A DNA stretch of 64,000 nt from Allonocardiopsis opalescens (GTDB lineage: Bacteria > Actinomycetota > Actinomycetes > Streptosporangiales > Streptosporangiaceae). The notes beneath the pieces were generated by a model that was not told the DNA's origin, made no database searches, and worked only from the letters and a program-made list of their open reading frames with translations. This document shows, piece after piece, positions 43,227 to 51,846 of this stretch. Numbering within the stretch: the stretch's first letter is position 1; every line of letters starts with the position of its first letter. A program made the position numbers and the translations under genes. The DNA lies in assembly GCF_003002095.1 (NCBI RefSeq), contig NZ_PVZC01000005.1:434001-498000 (forward strand), read 5' to 3'.

Positions 43227-43262
43227 GCGCCCCTGCCTCCGCGGGGGGCGGGACAGGGGCGC
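43227..43262. terminator. Terminator hairpin between convergent genes
   Basis: GCGCCCCTG (43227-43235) pairs with CAGGGGCGC (43254-43262). Confidence 0.55.
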
Positions 43263-43285
43263 GGCCGGGTGGACCTCGGTCCGGG

Positions 43286-44524
43286 TCAGTGCGGGTTGGC
43301 GGCGTGGGTCAGGGTCTCCCACGACACGAACAGGTTGTTGGTGCCGGCCGGGCGCTGGCGCTCGGTCAGCTCCCAGGTCTCGGGCATGGGGTGGCCGAGG
43401 CGGTGGGCCAGCGCGTTGTAGCCGACCTCGGTGATCGGGCCCATCCGCTTGTCGAACTCGCCGCCGCACAGCCACTCGGGCATCTCGGCGCCGTTCTCGT
43501 AGGCGGAGTGGAAGCCCAGCGCCAGCCGCAGCCGCTCCCCGACCTCCGGGTACAGGGACGCGCCCTGGATCCGGCTGGTCTCGGCGACGTGGGAGATGGA
43601 CGACAGCCCGTAGCCGGTGTGCCCGAAGTCGCGGCAGGTCTCCTGGGTGAGGCCGTCCACGAAGCGGTCCTGGCCCTGCCAGTAGTCGACGATCTCCTCG
43701 CGCGACTCAAGCTCGCTGTCGGGGTCGGTCCGGGGCAGCTCGCCGTCGGAGCTGAGGTAGATGTAGGCCGGGACCCGCTCGCGGAACATGTCCACGGCGC
43801 GGTCGTAGGCCTCGCGGTCCTCCAGGAAGACCGAGATGCCGATGGCGGCCTCGGTCATGCTCAGCTCCCAGTTGCCGTTGCCGTCGTGCCCCTCCTCCAC
43901 CACGGGGAGGTAGACCTCGCGCAGCATGTCGGAGAAGTCGGCGATGTCGTCGTCCTCCCAGCCGCCGTAGGTGTAGCGGATGATCTCCGCGGCGCGCGGC
44001 CACGACGACCCGGCCCACGCGGTCTGCAGCGGGGCGTTGTCGTCGGTGTGCTCCTCGATCTCGCCGGACCAGGCGTTCATGATCTCGATCGCCTGCTCGG
44101 CGTAGCGGGGGTCCTCGGTGATGTACCAGGCCAGCGAGAGCGTGTACGCGGCGATGGCGTCCTCGCGCTCGTCGGTGCAGCCCTTGTTGGGCTTGGTGTA
44201 GGGGCCGCACTGCACGACCTCGCGCGGCTTGGGCTCGCGGTCCGGCTCGGCGTAGTCGCTGGCCATCATCTGCTCGAAGGCCTCGGTCCACGGCTGCGCG
44301 CCCGACTGGACGCGCTCGCGCACGAAGTCCAGCTGCGACCGGCTGACCAGCACCCCGGGGTGGGTGAAGGTCTCCGGCGCCGCGACGGACGCCTCCGCCG
44401 AGCGGGGCTCGGCCGCGGCCTTCGCGAGCGGCAGCGCCGACGCCGGGGCGGCGGTGCCGATCACCATCAGCACGGAGGTGACGGCGAGCGCCCAGATCCG
44501 GGCGAGCTTTCGCGGTGAGGTCAT
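43286..44524 (-). CDS. Secreted alginate-lyase-fold polysaccharide lyase
   Basis: A 412-residue secreted protein (signal peptide to about residue 30, ending ASA). The alpha/alpha-toroid alginate lyase domain (PF05426-like) shows AYTLSLAWYITEDPRYAEQAIEIMNAWS, GNGNWELSMTEAAIGISVFL and CRDFGHTGYGLSSISHVAETSRIQGASLY. It likely cleaves alginate or another polyuronate by beta-elimination. ATG at 44524 follows GAGGAG. It belongs to a polysaccharide-degradation island with an LPMO and a PL7 lyase, each with its own regulatory gap. Confidence 0.82.
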   Translation of the reverse strand: MTSPRKLARIWALAVTSVLMVIGTAAPASALPLAKAAAEPRSAEASVAAPETFTHPGVLVSRSQLDFVRERVQSGAQPWTEAFEQMMASDYAEPDREPKPREVVQCGPYTKPNKGCTDEREDAIAAYTLSLAWYITEDPRYAEQAIEIMNAWSGEIEEHTDDNAPLQTAWAGSSWPRAAEIIRYTYGGWEDDDIADFSDMLREVYLPVVEEGHDGNGNWELSMTEAAIGISVFLEDREAYDRAVDMFRERVPAYIYLSSDGELPRTDPDSELESREEIVDYWQGQDRFVDGLTQETCRDFGHTGYGLSSISHVAETSRIQGASLYPEVGERLRLALGFHSAYENGAEMPEWLCGGEFDKRMGPITEVGYNALAHRLGHPMPETWELTERQRPAGTNNLFVSWETLTHAANPH

Positions 44525-44677
44525 CGCTCTCCTCAAGAGGGCACACGGGACGGCACCCGTGTACGTCGGGAAGGGCTGTGCGGGCGCCCCTTCGGGGGCT
44601 GCTCAGGGCGAAAACGGCATGAGACACACCGAGCTGTCGGGCCTGCCGATGGCAGGGCCGTCCCGGACAGCATCAAA

Positions 44678-44692
44678 TAGGAAAGTTTCCTA
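44678..44692. promoter_or_regulatory. Perfect operator palindrome TAGGAAA-G-TTTCCTA
   Basis: A perfect 15-base inverted repeat 154 bp upstream of the alginate-lyase start, in an AT-rich patch. Similar GGAAAGTTTCC elements precede actinomycete extracellular glycanase genes and are bound by ROK-type repressors (recalled, not checked). Confidence 0.55.
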
Positions 44693-45084
44693 AATTAAAG
44701 GGTAGGCAAACACACGGCAACGAGGTCGACCGTATGCCGGGGTCTCATGGAGGCTACCCGCTGATAGCGGCTGCTGCGAACATGCTCACGCAGGTCAGCC
44801 AGGGTGCGGGTGTCTCGTTCGCCCCGTGCCCCGGATCCGCCGCCGCGCATGCGGCAGCGCCCTTTCGGGACGGGGCAGGGATGTCCGCGCGGTGGGGACC
44901 GGGCGGACGCGCGCTATGCCGGATATCACATAGAGGGACTTTCCGGCCTTTCGCGCGAGCCGATGACAAACGGCTCTGCAAGGTACTCAATAACCTGGCG
45001 GAGTGGATTATTCCACCGCCCGGAGAACCGCTCCGCGGCACGGGCGCAAAGCGCCGGAATGCCGTTCGCTGCGGCCTTTTCGCA

Positions 45085-45124
45085 CCGGTGGGCGGGGACG
45101 CGCAGCCGCGTCCCCGCCCACCGG
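45085..45124 (-). terminator. 18-bp terminator hairpin after LPMO
   Basis: The arm at 45085-45102 pairs perfectly with 45107-45124 around a CAGC loop. A second hairpin (CCGGGCCGG arms) follows directly at about 45130-45160, nearer the LPMO stop, giving a tandem terminator. Confidence 0.75.
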
Positions 45125-45165
45125 CGGTACCGGGCCGGGCCGCCTGCGGCCGGCCCGGCCTGGCG

Positions 45166-45693
45166 CTACAGGGCGCCGACGTTCACGTCGATGCAGGCGT
45201 AGAAGGCGTTGGAGGTGTCGTAGACGTTCCAGACCGCCAGGATGGTCTGCCTGCCGCTGAGGCCGCTGAGGTTGACGTTGTGGGAGAGGGAGTACGGCGG
45301 CTGGGTGCCGCCCTGGTCGAAGGTGGCCAGCCGGCGGCCGCCGAGCACGTAGTACTCCCAGGTGCTGGTGCGGTGCGGCACGGTCAGCGTCCAGGTGAAG
45401 GTCACCGAGCTGCCGACCGGGCTGACCCGCCAGCCGCGGTTGTTGTCGCTCAGCTCCGCGAAGCGGGCGTTGCCGCCGTGGCAGTTCATCTGGCCCTTGG
45501 GGCCCTCGACGCTCTGCGGCTCCCACTGGATGTCGCCGCACGGCACGACGCGCTGGGCGCACTGCGCCTGGCGGCTGGCCGGGGCGGAGACGTAGCCGTG
45601 CGCGTTGGCGGTTCCGGCGGGCAGCAGCGCGAACAGGATCGGGGTGGCGGCGGCGACCGCCGCCGCCGACAGGAGCTTCCTCTTCCAGGACAT
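45166..45693 (-). CDS. AA10 lytic polysaccharide monooxygenase, chitin type
   Basis: A 175-residue secreted LPMO. Signal peptide cleavage after ANA (residue 31) exposes the copper-binding His1 of HGYVSAPASRQAQC. The second copper His lies in LTVPHRTSTWEYYV, and the axial-site Phe in NAFYACIDV. The overall pattern, including GDIQWEPQSVEGPKG, closely follows the chitin-active protein CBP21 of Serratia. The mature domain of 144 residues has no binding module. It oxidises crystalline chitin and needs copper, which ties in with the copper genes here only loosely. Confidence 0.92.
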   Translation of the reverse strand: MSWKRKLLSAAAVAAATPILFALLPAGTANAHGYVSAPASRQAQCAQRVVPCGDIQWEPQSVEGPKGQMNCHGGNARFAELSDNNRGWRVSPVGSSVTFTWTLTVPHRTSTWEYYVLGGRRLATFDQGGTQPPYSLSHNVNLSGLSGRQTILAVWNVYDTSNAFYACIDVNVGAL

Positions 45694-45909
45694 GCGGGGG
45701 GCCTTTCTGGAGGTCCCGCGCCTCCCCCGGTGCCGAAGGCGGACGGGGTCGCCCGGTTCCGGCGGAGGCGCGGTAGCGGGGAGGTGAGGGCCGTGGGGAC
45801 CCACGGGCCAGGCGGACGTCGGTCGCTGCGGCGGCGGACGGGTTCGTCCCCGATGTCCCGGTGGCCGCCGGCCTGCGCCACTGGTATTCGAATCCGCCGA
45901 TTGGTCGGA

Positions 45910-45938
45910 ACCGTAATTCGGCGACCACTCTCGGTCAA
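45910..45938 (-). promoter_or_regulatory. Predicted LPMO promoter
   Basis: On the minus strand TTGACC (45933-45938) and TACGGT (45910-45915) are exactly 17 bp apart. The leader to the LPMO ATG would be about 210 bases. Confidence 0.5.
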
Positions 45939-46093
45939 GGGCCGCAGCAGCCCGAAATCCCCGCCATGCCGCGGATCCGGGCCGATCCGTAACCGTGGTC
46001 CATGCCCGCCGAATGCGTCCGGAAGGGTCTGGTATCGACGCCGCGAATGGCGGGAAATGGGCGCGACCAGTACGGCGGCGCGATCAGCGGCCT

Positions 46094-46109
46094 ACTGGTC
46101 TAGGCCGGT
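46094..46109. promoter_or_regulatory. DasR-responsive-element-like box
   Basis: ACTGGTCTAGGCCGGT matches the DasR consensus ACTGGTCTAGACCAGT (recalled) at 14 of 16 positions. DasR represses chitin and GlcNAc genes in Streptomyces and relatives. The box lies about 400 bp upstream of the LPMO start and 155 bp from its predicted -35, so its effect is uncertain. Confidence 0.5.
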
Positions 46110-46220
46110 GGCGGTATACCGGCTACAGACCGGTAACGGTCCCCGCGCCGTGGCTAAGACTTTGCTGTCCGCTGGGTTAGATCCCTGTCACCTTCGAGTC
46201 AGGTACGCCCGCAGGAAACA

Positions 46221-46251
46221 GCCCCCGGGGGCGCTCGGCACCCCCGGGGGC
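46221..46251 (-). terminator. Terminator hairpin after PL7 lyase
   Basis: GCCCCCGGGGG (46221-46231) and CCCCCGGGGGC (46241-46251) form a strong stem-loop just past the PL7 stop. Confidence 0.7.
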
Positions 46252-46266
46252 GAGGTGGTCGGCGGC

Positions 46267-47478
46267 TCAGTCCTGGCCGCCGAGGATCCGGGTCTCGGTG
46301 ATGCTCGTCCAGTCGTTGTCGGTGTTGCCGCTCCCCACGATCCGCACATAGCGCGCGTCGGCGGGCTCGCCGAGGGCGTAGACCTCCTCCCGCAGGGTCT
46401 CGCCGCCGCTCGAACCCTCGTACCGGGTCGTCCAGTCCGTGCCGTCGTCGGAGGTCCGGATCTCGAAGTCGTGCCGGCGCGTATCGCCCCGGTGCCAGGC
46501 CAGCCCCACCGAGCCGACCTGCCGCACGGAGCCGAGGTCGTACTCGATCCACACGCCGTCGCCCTCGTCCGACCAGCGGGTGCCCAGGTCGCCGTCCAGC
46601 GTGTTCTCGGGCTCGTTGCCGTCGTCGCCGCTCGCGGTGACCTCCGACACCTCCAGCTCGTCGCCCGCCGGCGGGTCCTGGTCCGGCGGCGTGCCGGCGT
46701 CCTCGCCGATCGTCACGTCGTGGATGATCACCTCGCCGTAGTTGTCCTCGTCGCAGGGGTCGGAGTTGCCGCAGTTGGCCTGGGTGTAGGCGCCCGCCTT
46801 GAAGTAGCCCGTGGTGAAGTCCGCGTCGAGCGTGGCCACCTCTTCGCCGTTGTAGTACGCGTGGATCGTTCCGTCCTCGACCACGAACCTGACCTGGAAG
46901 CGGGTGTTGAGCCGGAAGTCGTCGGTGACCAGCTGGTGGTTGCTGTCGTCCCCGTCGGTGACGTAGAGGTTCGACCCCTCGATCCGGAACACCGAGACGT
47001 CGTCGTCACCGCCGTGGATCTGCCCGACGACGAGGTGCGGCCGGTCGTTGGGCAGCCGGGTCACGGTCTGGTCGATGGTCATCACGTGCCTGCCCTCGTC
47101 GGCGGCCCAGGACGCCTCGTCGTCGCCGTCCATCTCGCGCAGCTCCGAGCGCGGGTAGTTGGAGCCGCTGGTGGTCACCCCGTCGACCGCGGCCCGGAAC
47201 CGGACCCCCTCGCAGTTCTCCGCCACCGTGAACCACGGGTCCACCGCGTAGCTCGCCAGCTCCGGCTGCTCGACCTCGTCAGGACTCTCCTCCTCACCGA
47301 TCGGCAGCTGGATCTTCCAGGAGTCCAGGTCCAGCACGTCCGCGGGGTACTCGCATTCCTGGGCCGCCGCCGGGGCCTGCGCCGCCGGGCCGGGGGCGGC
47401 CAGCACCGGAGCCCCGGCCACCGTCCCGGCCGCCAGCACGCCCACGGCCGCGATCGTCACCATCCGAAGTTGGGTCAT
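46267..47478 (-). CDS. PL7 alginate lyase with C-terminal discoidin/CBM32 domain
   Basis: A 403-residue secreted enzyme with a signal peptide of about 30 residues. The PL7 jelly-roll domain shows all three family motifs: YPRSELRE, QIH in VVGQIHGG, and YFKAGAYTQ. After a DQDPPAGDE linker, a F5/8 type C (CBM32-like) domain binds carbohydrate. QIH with Ile is associated with polyguluronate or mixed-block preference. It degrades alginate outside the cell. Confidence 0.93.
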   Translation of the reverse strand: MTQLRMVTIAAVGVLAAGTVAGAPVLAAPGPAAQAPAAAQECEYPADVLDLDSWKIQLPIGEEESPDEVEQPELASYAVDPWFTVAENCEGVRFRAAVDGVTTSGSNYPRSELREMDGDDEASWAADEGRHVMTIDQTVTRLPNDRPHLVVGQIHGGDDDVSVFRIEGSNLYVTDGDDSNHQLVTDDFRLNTRFQVRFVVEDGTIHAYYNGEEVATLDADFTTGYFKAGAYTQANCGNSDPCDEDNYGEVIIHDVTIGEDAGTPPDQDPPAGDELEVSEVTASGDDGNEPENTLDGDLGTRWSDEGDGVWIEYDLGSVRQVGSVGLAWHRGDTRRHDFEIRTSDDGTDWTTRYEGSSGGETLREEVYALGEPADARYVRIVGSGNTDNDWTSITETRILGGQD

Positions 47479-47707
47479 GACGGAAGCGTAGGAGCGCGCG
47501 CCCGGAATCAGGGGCCACGTGTCTCCTTCCTGCCAGCTGCGACGACGCGCGGGCGGCCGCGTTCCGCGATCGTCACCGGGATTTCCGCCACCGCCCCGCG
47601 GACGGCCGCTCCCCGGTAACGCGAACGCGCTCCCCCGGTCCTCAGCGCGCTCTTAACCGGGTGTGCCACTGTGGCCGCATCGGGGGTTGCGATACGGCGG
47701 AGGCGGG

Positions 47708-48373
47708 ATGCGGGTCCTGGTCGTCGAGGACGATGTGCGGCTGGCGGGGGTGCTCAGCTCCGGGCTGCGCGCCGAGGGCATGGACGTCGACGTGGTGCAC
47801 GACGGCTACGACGGCTACTGGCAGGCGCGCGAGGGCGCGCACGACGTGGTCGTGCTCGACGTGCTGCTCCCCTCGGCCAGCGGCTACGAGGTGGCGCGGC
47901 GGCTGCGCTCGGAGCGCGTCTGGACGCCGCTGCTGATGCTGACCGCCAAGGACGGCGAGTACGACGAGGCCGACGGCCTGGACGCCGGAGCCGACGACTA
48001 CCTGCGCAAGCCCTTCTCCTTCGTGGTGCTGGTGGCGCGGCTCCGCGCGCTGGCCCGGCGCGGGTCCACCCCCAGGCCGCGGCTGCTCAGCCACGGCGGC
48101 CTGTGCCTGGACCCCGAGTCGGGCGACTGCACCGTCGACGGCGAGCCGGTCGAGCTGCGGCCGCGCGAACGCGCGCTGCTCGAGGTGCTGCTGCGCAACC
48201 GCGACCGGGTGCTGTCCAAGGGGCGGCTGCTCGACGCCGTCTGGGGCCTGGACGCCGACAGCGACACCAACCTGGTGGAGGTGTACGTCTCCTACCTGCG
48301 GCGCCGGATCGGGGCCGAGCGGGTGCAGACCGTGCGCGGCCTCGGCTACCGGCTGGTCGACCCCGATGCCTGA
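47708..48373 (+). CDS. OmpR-family response regulator, module 2
   Basis: A 221-residue regulator with EDD at 7-9, phospho-acceptor D51 in VVVLDVLLP, K in YLRKPFSF and a C-terminal winged helix (VYVSYLRRRIG, VRGLGYRLV). ATG at 47708 follows GGAGGCGGG. CTCAGC and CTTAAC at 47641 and 47652 are 11 bp apart upstream, a possible autoregulatory site. It overlaps the kinase by 8 bases. Confidence 0.92.
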   Translation: MRVLVVEDDVRLAGVLSSGLRAEGMDVDVVHDGYDGYWQAREGAHDVVVLDVLLPSASGYEVARRLRSERVWTPLLMLTAKDGEYDEADGLDAGADDYLRKPFSFVVLVARLRALARRGSTPRPRLLSHGGLCLDPESGDCTVDGEPVELRPRERALLEVLLRNRDRVLSKGRLLDAVWGLDADSDTNLVEVYVSYLRRRIGAERVQTVRGLGYRLVDPDA

Positions 48374-49763
48374 CACCCCCCGGCGCTGGTGGCGCACCCT
48401 GCGGGTGCGGGTGACCGCGCTGGTCACGGTGGCGGTGGCCGCCGCGCTCGCGGTCGCCTCCGTCGTCCTCGTCCTCACCATGCGCGGCACCCTGATCGGC
48501 GAGGTGCGGCAGACCGCCGAGGCCGAGGTGGCGCGGGTCGCGGCCGAGCTGGAGCAGGGGCGCACGCCCACCGAGGGCGAGTGGTCGGCCGTGTCGGGCT
48601 TCACCATGATCCAGGTCCGCGACGAGCAGGGGCGGCTGCTCGCCGAGTTGCCCGAGCCGGCGGCCGAGGCGGCCGCGGAGCGCCCCGCCGTGCCGGACGC
48701 GGACGGCGGGGACGCCGCCGAGCGGCGGGCCGCCGACGCCGACGCCTCGCCGGGTCCGGCCGCCGACGAGCTGGTGGTGGCGGAGCGGACCGTCACCACG
48801 CCCGACGGCGTGCTCACCGTGGTGGCGGCCTCGCGCATCGGTCCGGCGGCGCACGGCGTCGACCTGGTGGTGAACGCGCTGATGGTGGCGGCGCCGCTGC
48901 TCACCCTGTTCGTCGCGGTGCTGGCCTGGTTCGCGGTGGACCGCTCGCTGCGGCCGATCGAGGCGGTGCGGCGGCGGGCCGAGGCGATCAGCCACGCCAA
49001 CCTGGGCGAGCGGCTGCCGCAGGCGGCCACCGGCGACGAGGTCGAGCGGCTGACCGCCACCCTCAACGCGATGCTGGACCGGCTGGACGCCGGAGCCCGC
49101 CGGCAGCGCGAGTTCGTCTCCGACGCCTCGCACGAGCTGCGTACCCCGCTGGCGGCGATGCGCGCCGAGATCGAGGTGGCGCGGGCGCACGGCACCGCGT
49201 CGGGCTGGCGGGCGACGGCCGACCGGCTGCTCGCCGACCACCGGCGGATCGAGCGGCTGACCGGCGACCTGCTGCTGCTGGCCCGCTTCGACGACGGCTC
49301 GGTGGCCCGCCGCGCCGAGCCGGTGCGGCTGGACGAGCTGGTGGCCGGGGAGCTGGCCGCGCTCACCCGCGCCGAGGCGGCGGCGTCGCTGCGCCCGGTC
49401 CAGGTGCGGGGGGTGCCCGCGGAGCTGGCCCGGCTGGTCCGCAACCTGCTCGACAACGCCGACCGCTACTCCGCCGGGCGCGTCGCCGTGACGCTGGCCG
49501 CCGAGCCGGGCTCCGAGCCCGGGGCCGGCACCGCCGTGCTGACCGTGGACGACGACGGCCCCGGCATCCCGCCCGACCAGCGCGAACGGGTCTTCGACCG
49601 CTTCTACCGGCTGGACGGCAGCCGTGACCGCTCCAGCGGCGGCACCGGCCTCGGCCTGGCCCTGGCCCGCCGGATCGCCCGCGCCCACGACGGGGACGTG
49701 GTGGTCGCCGCCGCCCCGCTGGGCGGCGCCCGCTTCACCGTCCGGCTGCCCGCGGCGGACTGA
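48366..49763 (+). CDS. Sensor histidine kinase, module 2
   Basis: A 465-residue kinase with helices at about 17-39 and 170-195, a short acidic, Ala-rich sensor without cysteines, HAMP, H-box VSDASHELRTPLAAMR, and a HATPase domain with GTGLGLALARRI. It differs from the module 1 kinase, whose sensor is much larger and has Cys motifs. Probably controls the exporter genes at 51307-54984. Confidence 0.92.
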   Translation: MPDTPRRWWRTLRVRVTALVTVAVAAALAVASVVLVLTMRGTLIGEVRQTAEAEVARVAAELEQGRTPTEGEWSAVSGFTMIQVRDEQGRLLAELPEPAAEAAAERPAVPDADGGDAAERRAADADASPGPAADELVVAERTVTTPDGVLTVVAASRIGPAAHGVDLVVNALMVAAPLLTLFVAVLAWFAVDRSLRPIEAVRRRAEAISHANLGERLPQAATGDEVERLTATLNAMLDRLDAGARRQREFVSDASHELRTPLAAMRAEIEVARAHGTASGWRATADRLLADHRRIERLTGDLLLLARFDDGSVARRAEPVRLDELVAGELAALTRAEAAASLRPVQVRGVPAELARLVRNLLDNADRYSAGRVAVTLAAEPGSEPGAGTAVLTVDDDGPGIPPDQRERVFDRFYRLDGSRDRSSGGTGLGLALARRIARAHDGDVVVAAAPLGGARFTVRLPAAD

Positions 49764-49888
49764 GGCCCGGGCGGCGCCGCGGTTCCGGCCGTTCCGACCT
49801 GCCCGCCTGCGGCCTGATGGGCGTACAATTCCCCGCGCGGTGATGATCCGCGTTACGAACATCGGCACATACAGCGATGGAGCGCCGC

Positions 49889-50533
49889 GTGAGCATCCCT
49901 CCGCCCCCCGGGCAAGGCCCCGGCAGGTACTACCCCTCGGCGCCCCCGCCCCCCGGCGACGGCGCGCGCCCCAAGCCGCCGAAGCGCCCCATGGGCGCCG
50001 CCGGAGTCGCCTTCACCATCATCGGCTGCGGTGCCCTGCTCGTCCTGGCCATGTTCATCGGCTTCATCGCCGTCATCATGAGCGCCGACGGCGATTCCTC
50101 AGGCTCCTCGGACTCCTCCTCCGACGCCGAGGCGAGCGCCGCCCCCACCGGCCCGGCCACCGAGCGCTTCGGCCCCGAGACCGTCTCGGTGGACCTCGAC
50201 AGCGGCGACCGCTTCTACATCGACCTGGACGCCGGGACTCCGCAGTGGACCGGCGCCGAGATGTCCGGGCACGACCTGATCATGTCCTTCCTGATCACCC
50301 CGGCGCTGCTGTCGCACGACTCCACCGAGATGACCATCGCGCCCGTCGCCCCGGGCGAGCAGCCCGGCCGCGACGGCTGCTGGGAGCTGCTGGCGGAGGA
50401 TCCGACCTACCAGGTCGAACTGGAGCAGGACGTGCCCTTCTGCCTGGAGACGACTGATGGGCGCATCGCCTTCGTCGAGATCACCGAGGTCACCGACGCG
50501 GCCGTCGCGGTGCGGGCGACCGTCTGGGAGTGA
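49889..50533 (+). CDS. Hypothetical single-helix membrane protein
   Basis: A 214-residue protein: Pro-rich cytoplasmic N-terminus, one helix (FTIIGCGALLVLAMFIGFIAVIM), a Ser/Asp-rich linker and a beta-rich extracytoplasmic domain with two cysteines (GCWELL, FCLETT) that may pair. I chose GTG at 49889 because GGAG lies 6 bases upstream; ATG at 49877 lacks a site. No family recognised. It lies between the module 2 kinase and exporter genes on the same strand. Confidence 0.6.
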   Translation: MSIPPPPGQGPGRYYPSAPPPPGDGARPKPPKRPMGAAGVAFTIIGCGALLVLAMFIGFIAVIMSADGDSSGSSDSSSDAEASAAPTGPATERFGPETVSVDLDSGDRFYIDLDAGTPQWTGAEMSGHDLIMSFLITPALLSHDSTEMTIAPVAPGEQPGRDGCWELLAEDPTYQVELEQDVPFCLETTDGRIAFVEITEVTDAAVAVRATVWE

Positions 50534-50584
50534 GCCCGGCGCGGGCCGGGTGGAGCAGTACCGCTGAGAGGAACGGAGCAGTCG

Positions 50585-51190
50585 GTGCCGAAGCGCAACC
50601 GGGGCGGGCAGCCCCACAACCCCGCCTGGGACGACGGCTGGCGCAGGGCGGTCGACCTGCGCGAGGCCCTGCTGGCCGGAGCCCCCCTGCCCACGATCCC
50701 GTTCATCCCGGTGCGCACCCGCCCCAACGAGGTGGCGCACGCCGAACTCGTGCTCGACTACTCCCGCTACTACGGGATGAACGTCAGCTACCAGCAGAAC
50801 TCCGGCTTCTACTTCGGCTCGGCGCTGTTCGTCGCGGCCGGCGTGGCCGCCGACTCCATCAGCAACGCCTCGGCCAGGTCGCGCGCCCAGGCGATGGCCG
50901 CGCCCCAGTGGCGCGACTTCCAGCAGATCGGCGTCTTCGTCACCAACCAGCGGCTGGTCGCGATGGTCGACGGCTCGCGCTGGCTGTCGTGGGACCACGA
51001 CGCCAATGTGCAGGTGCAGCCGCTGCTGGACCACTGGAGCGTGGTGCAGTACTTCGAGAACTCCGAGCCGCTGCGCTGGCACGGCCCGGCGGCGCCGTGG
51101 CTGTCGGTGGCGCTCGTCTACCTTGCGCTGGGCGAGAACCACCTCCGCCACCACCCCGAACTGCGGCCGCTGTCGATGATCCAGGGCTGA
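50585..51190 (+). CDS. Hypothetical soluble protein
   Basis: A 201-residue protein without signal or clear helices, starting at GTG 50585. Aromatic-rich segments (YSRYYGMNVSYQQNSGFYFGSALF and IGVFVTNQRLVAMVDGSRWLSW) suggest a PH-like beta fold, but I cannot name a family. Follows the hypothetical membrane protein by 51 bp. Confidence 0.6.
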   Translation: MPKRNRGGQPHNPAWDDGWRRAVDLREALLAGAPLPTIPFIPVRTRPNEVAHAELVLDYSRYYGMNVSYQQNSGFYFGSALFVAAGVAADSISNASARSRAQAMAAPQWRDFQQIGVFVTNQRLVAMVDGSRWLSWDHDANVQVQPLLDHWSVVQYFENSEPLRWHGPAAPWLSVALVYLALGENHLRHHPELRPLSMIQG

Positions 51191-51231
51191 GCGGACCGCC
51201 CCTCACCTGGGCACAAGCCCGCTCTCAGCCC

Positions 51232-51249
51232 GGTTAAGCGGCGGCCAAG
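51232..51249 (+). promoter_or_regulatory. 11-bp-spaced GGTTAAG/GGCCAAG repeats
   Basis: GGTTAAG (51232-51238) and GGCCAAG (51243-51249) start 11 bp apart about 60 bases before the lipoprotein ATG, with a degenerate CTCTCAG before them. They resemble the GGTTAG repeats at 35549-35576, suggesting OmpR-type control of the second exporter operon. Confidence 0.5.
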
Positions 51250-51306
51250 CTCCGCCCGCCACCGTGGTGCGTGACATCGAGGTCACCAACCACGGAGGTG
51301 AGGGCC

Positions 51307-51846
51307 ATGGCGGCCTACCCCATCACGATCCGCCCGGCGGCCCGCGCCGCACTCGCCGCGGTCCCCGCGCTGCTGGCCGGCCTGCTGCTCGCCTCGTGCG
51401 GCGGCGGCGCCGAGGGCTCCGGCGCGGAAGCGGGCCCGTCGGCCGCGTCGGGCGAGGACGCCCTGCTCGCCTACGCGCAGTGCATGCGCGACCAGGGCGT
51501 CGAGATGCCCGACCCGGAGCCGGGTGAGCCCGCGTCGCTGTACGAGGGCGTCGACCAGGACTCCCCCGCGTTCACCGCGGCCGACGAGGCGTGCGCGGAG
51601 CACCTGGCCGGAGTTGTGCAGGAGCGCCAGAACACCGACCCCGAGGAGGAGCAGCAGAACAACGACGAACTGCTCGCGATCGCCGAGTGCCTGCGTGAGC
51701 AGGGCATCGACGTACCCGACCCGGTGCCTGGCCAGGAGGGCGGCCCCTTCGCCGGTGAGCTGGACCGCACCGACCCGGCCGTCCAGGAGGCGCTGGACGC
51801 CTGCTCCGACGCCGGGGTGGCGCCGTCCGAGGGCGGCGGGGAATGA
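51307..51846 (+). CDS. Lipoprotein with paired Cys repeats, module 2
   Basis: A 179-residue lipoprotein (lipobox LASC, C31) with the same two-unit design as the protein at 34935-35462. CMRDQGVEMPDP at C59 pairs with C96, and CLREQGIDVPDP at C128 with C166. A Glu/Asn-rich linker joins the units. ATG at 51307 follows GGAGGTGAGGG. It heads the exporter operon and overlaps the adaptor by 4 bases. Function unknown; presumed partner of the exporter. Confidence 0.75.
   Translation: MAAYPITIRPAARAALAAVPALLAGLLLASCGGGAEGSGAEAGPSAASGEDALLAYAQCMRDQGVEMPDPEPGEPASLYEGVDQDSPAFTAADEACAEHLAGVVQERQNTDPEEEQQNNDELLAIAECLREQGIDVPDPVPGQEGGPFAGELDRTDPAVQEALDACSDAGVAPSEGGGE

Larger units (their letters stand above)
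44525..45165. other. 641-bp regulatory gap upstream of alginate lyase
   Basis: Holds the operator palindrome at 44678-44692 and the LPMO terminators near 45085-45160. No convincing gene in the middle; the AT-rich patch at 44670-44712 probably contains the lyase promoter. Confidence 0.45.
45694..46266. other. 573-bp gap between LPMO and PL7 lyase genes
   Basis: Holds the predicted LPMO promoter (45910-45938), a DasR-like box (46094-46109) and the PL7 terminator (46221-46251). No gene recognised. Confidence 0.45.

Noticed and set aside
45880-45910. T-arm-like string TTCGAATCC suggesting a tRNA
   Set aside because: Flanking bases do not form the T stem, and no acceptor or anticodon arms fit.
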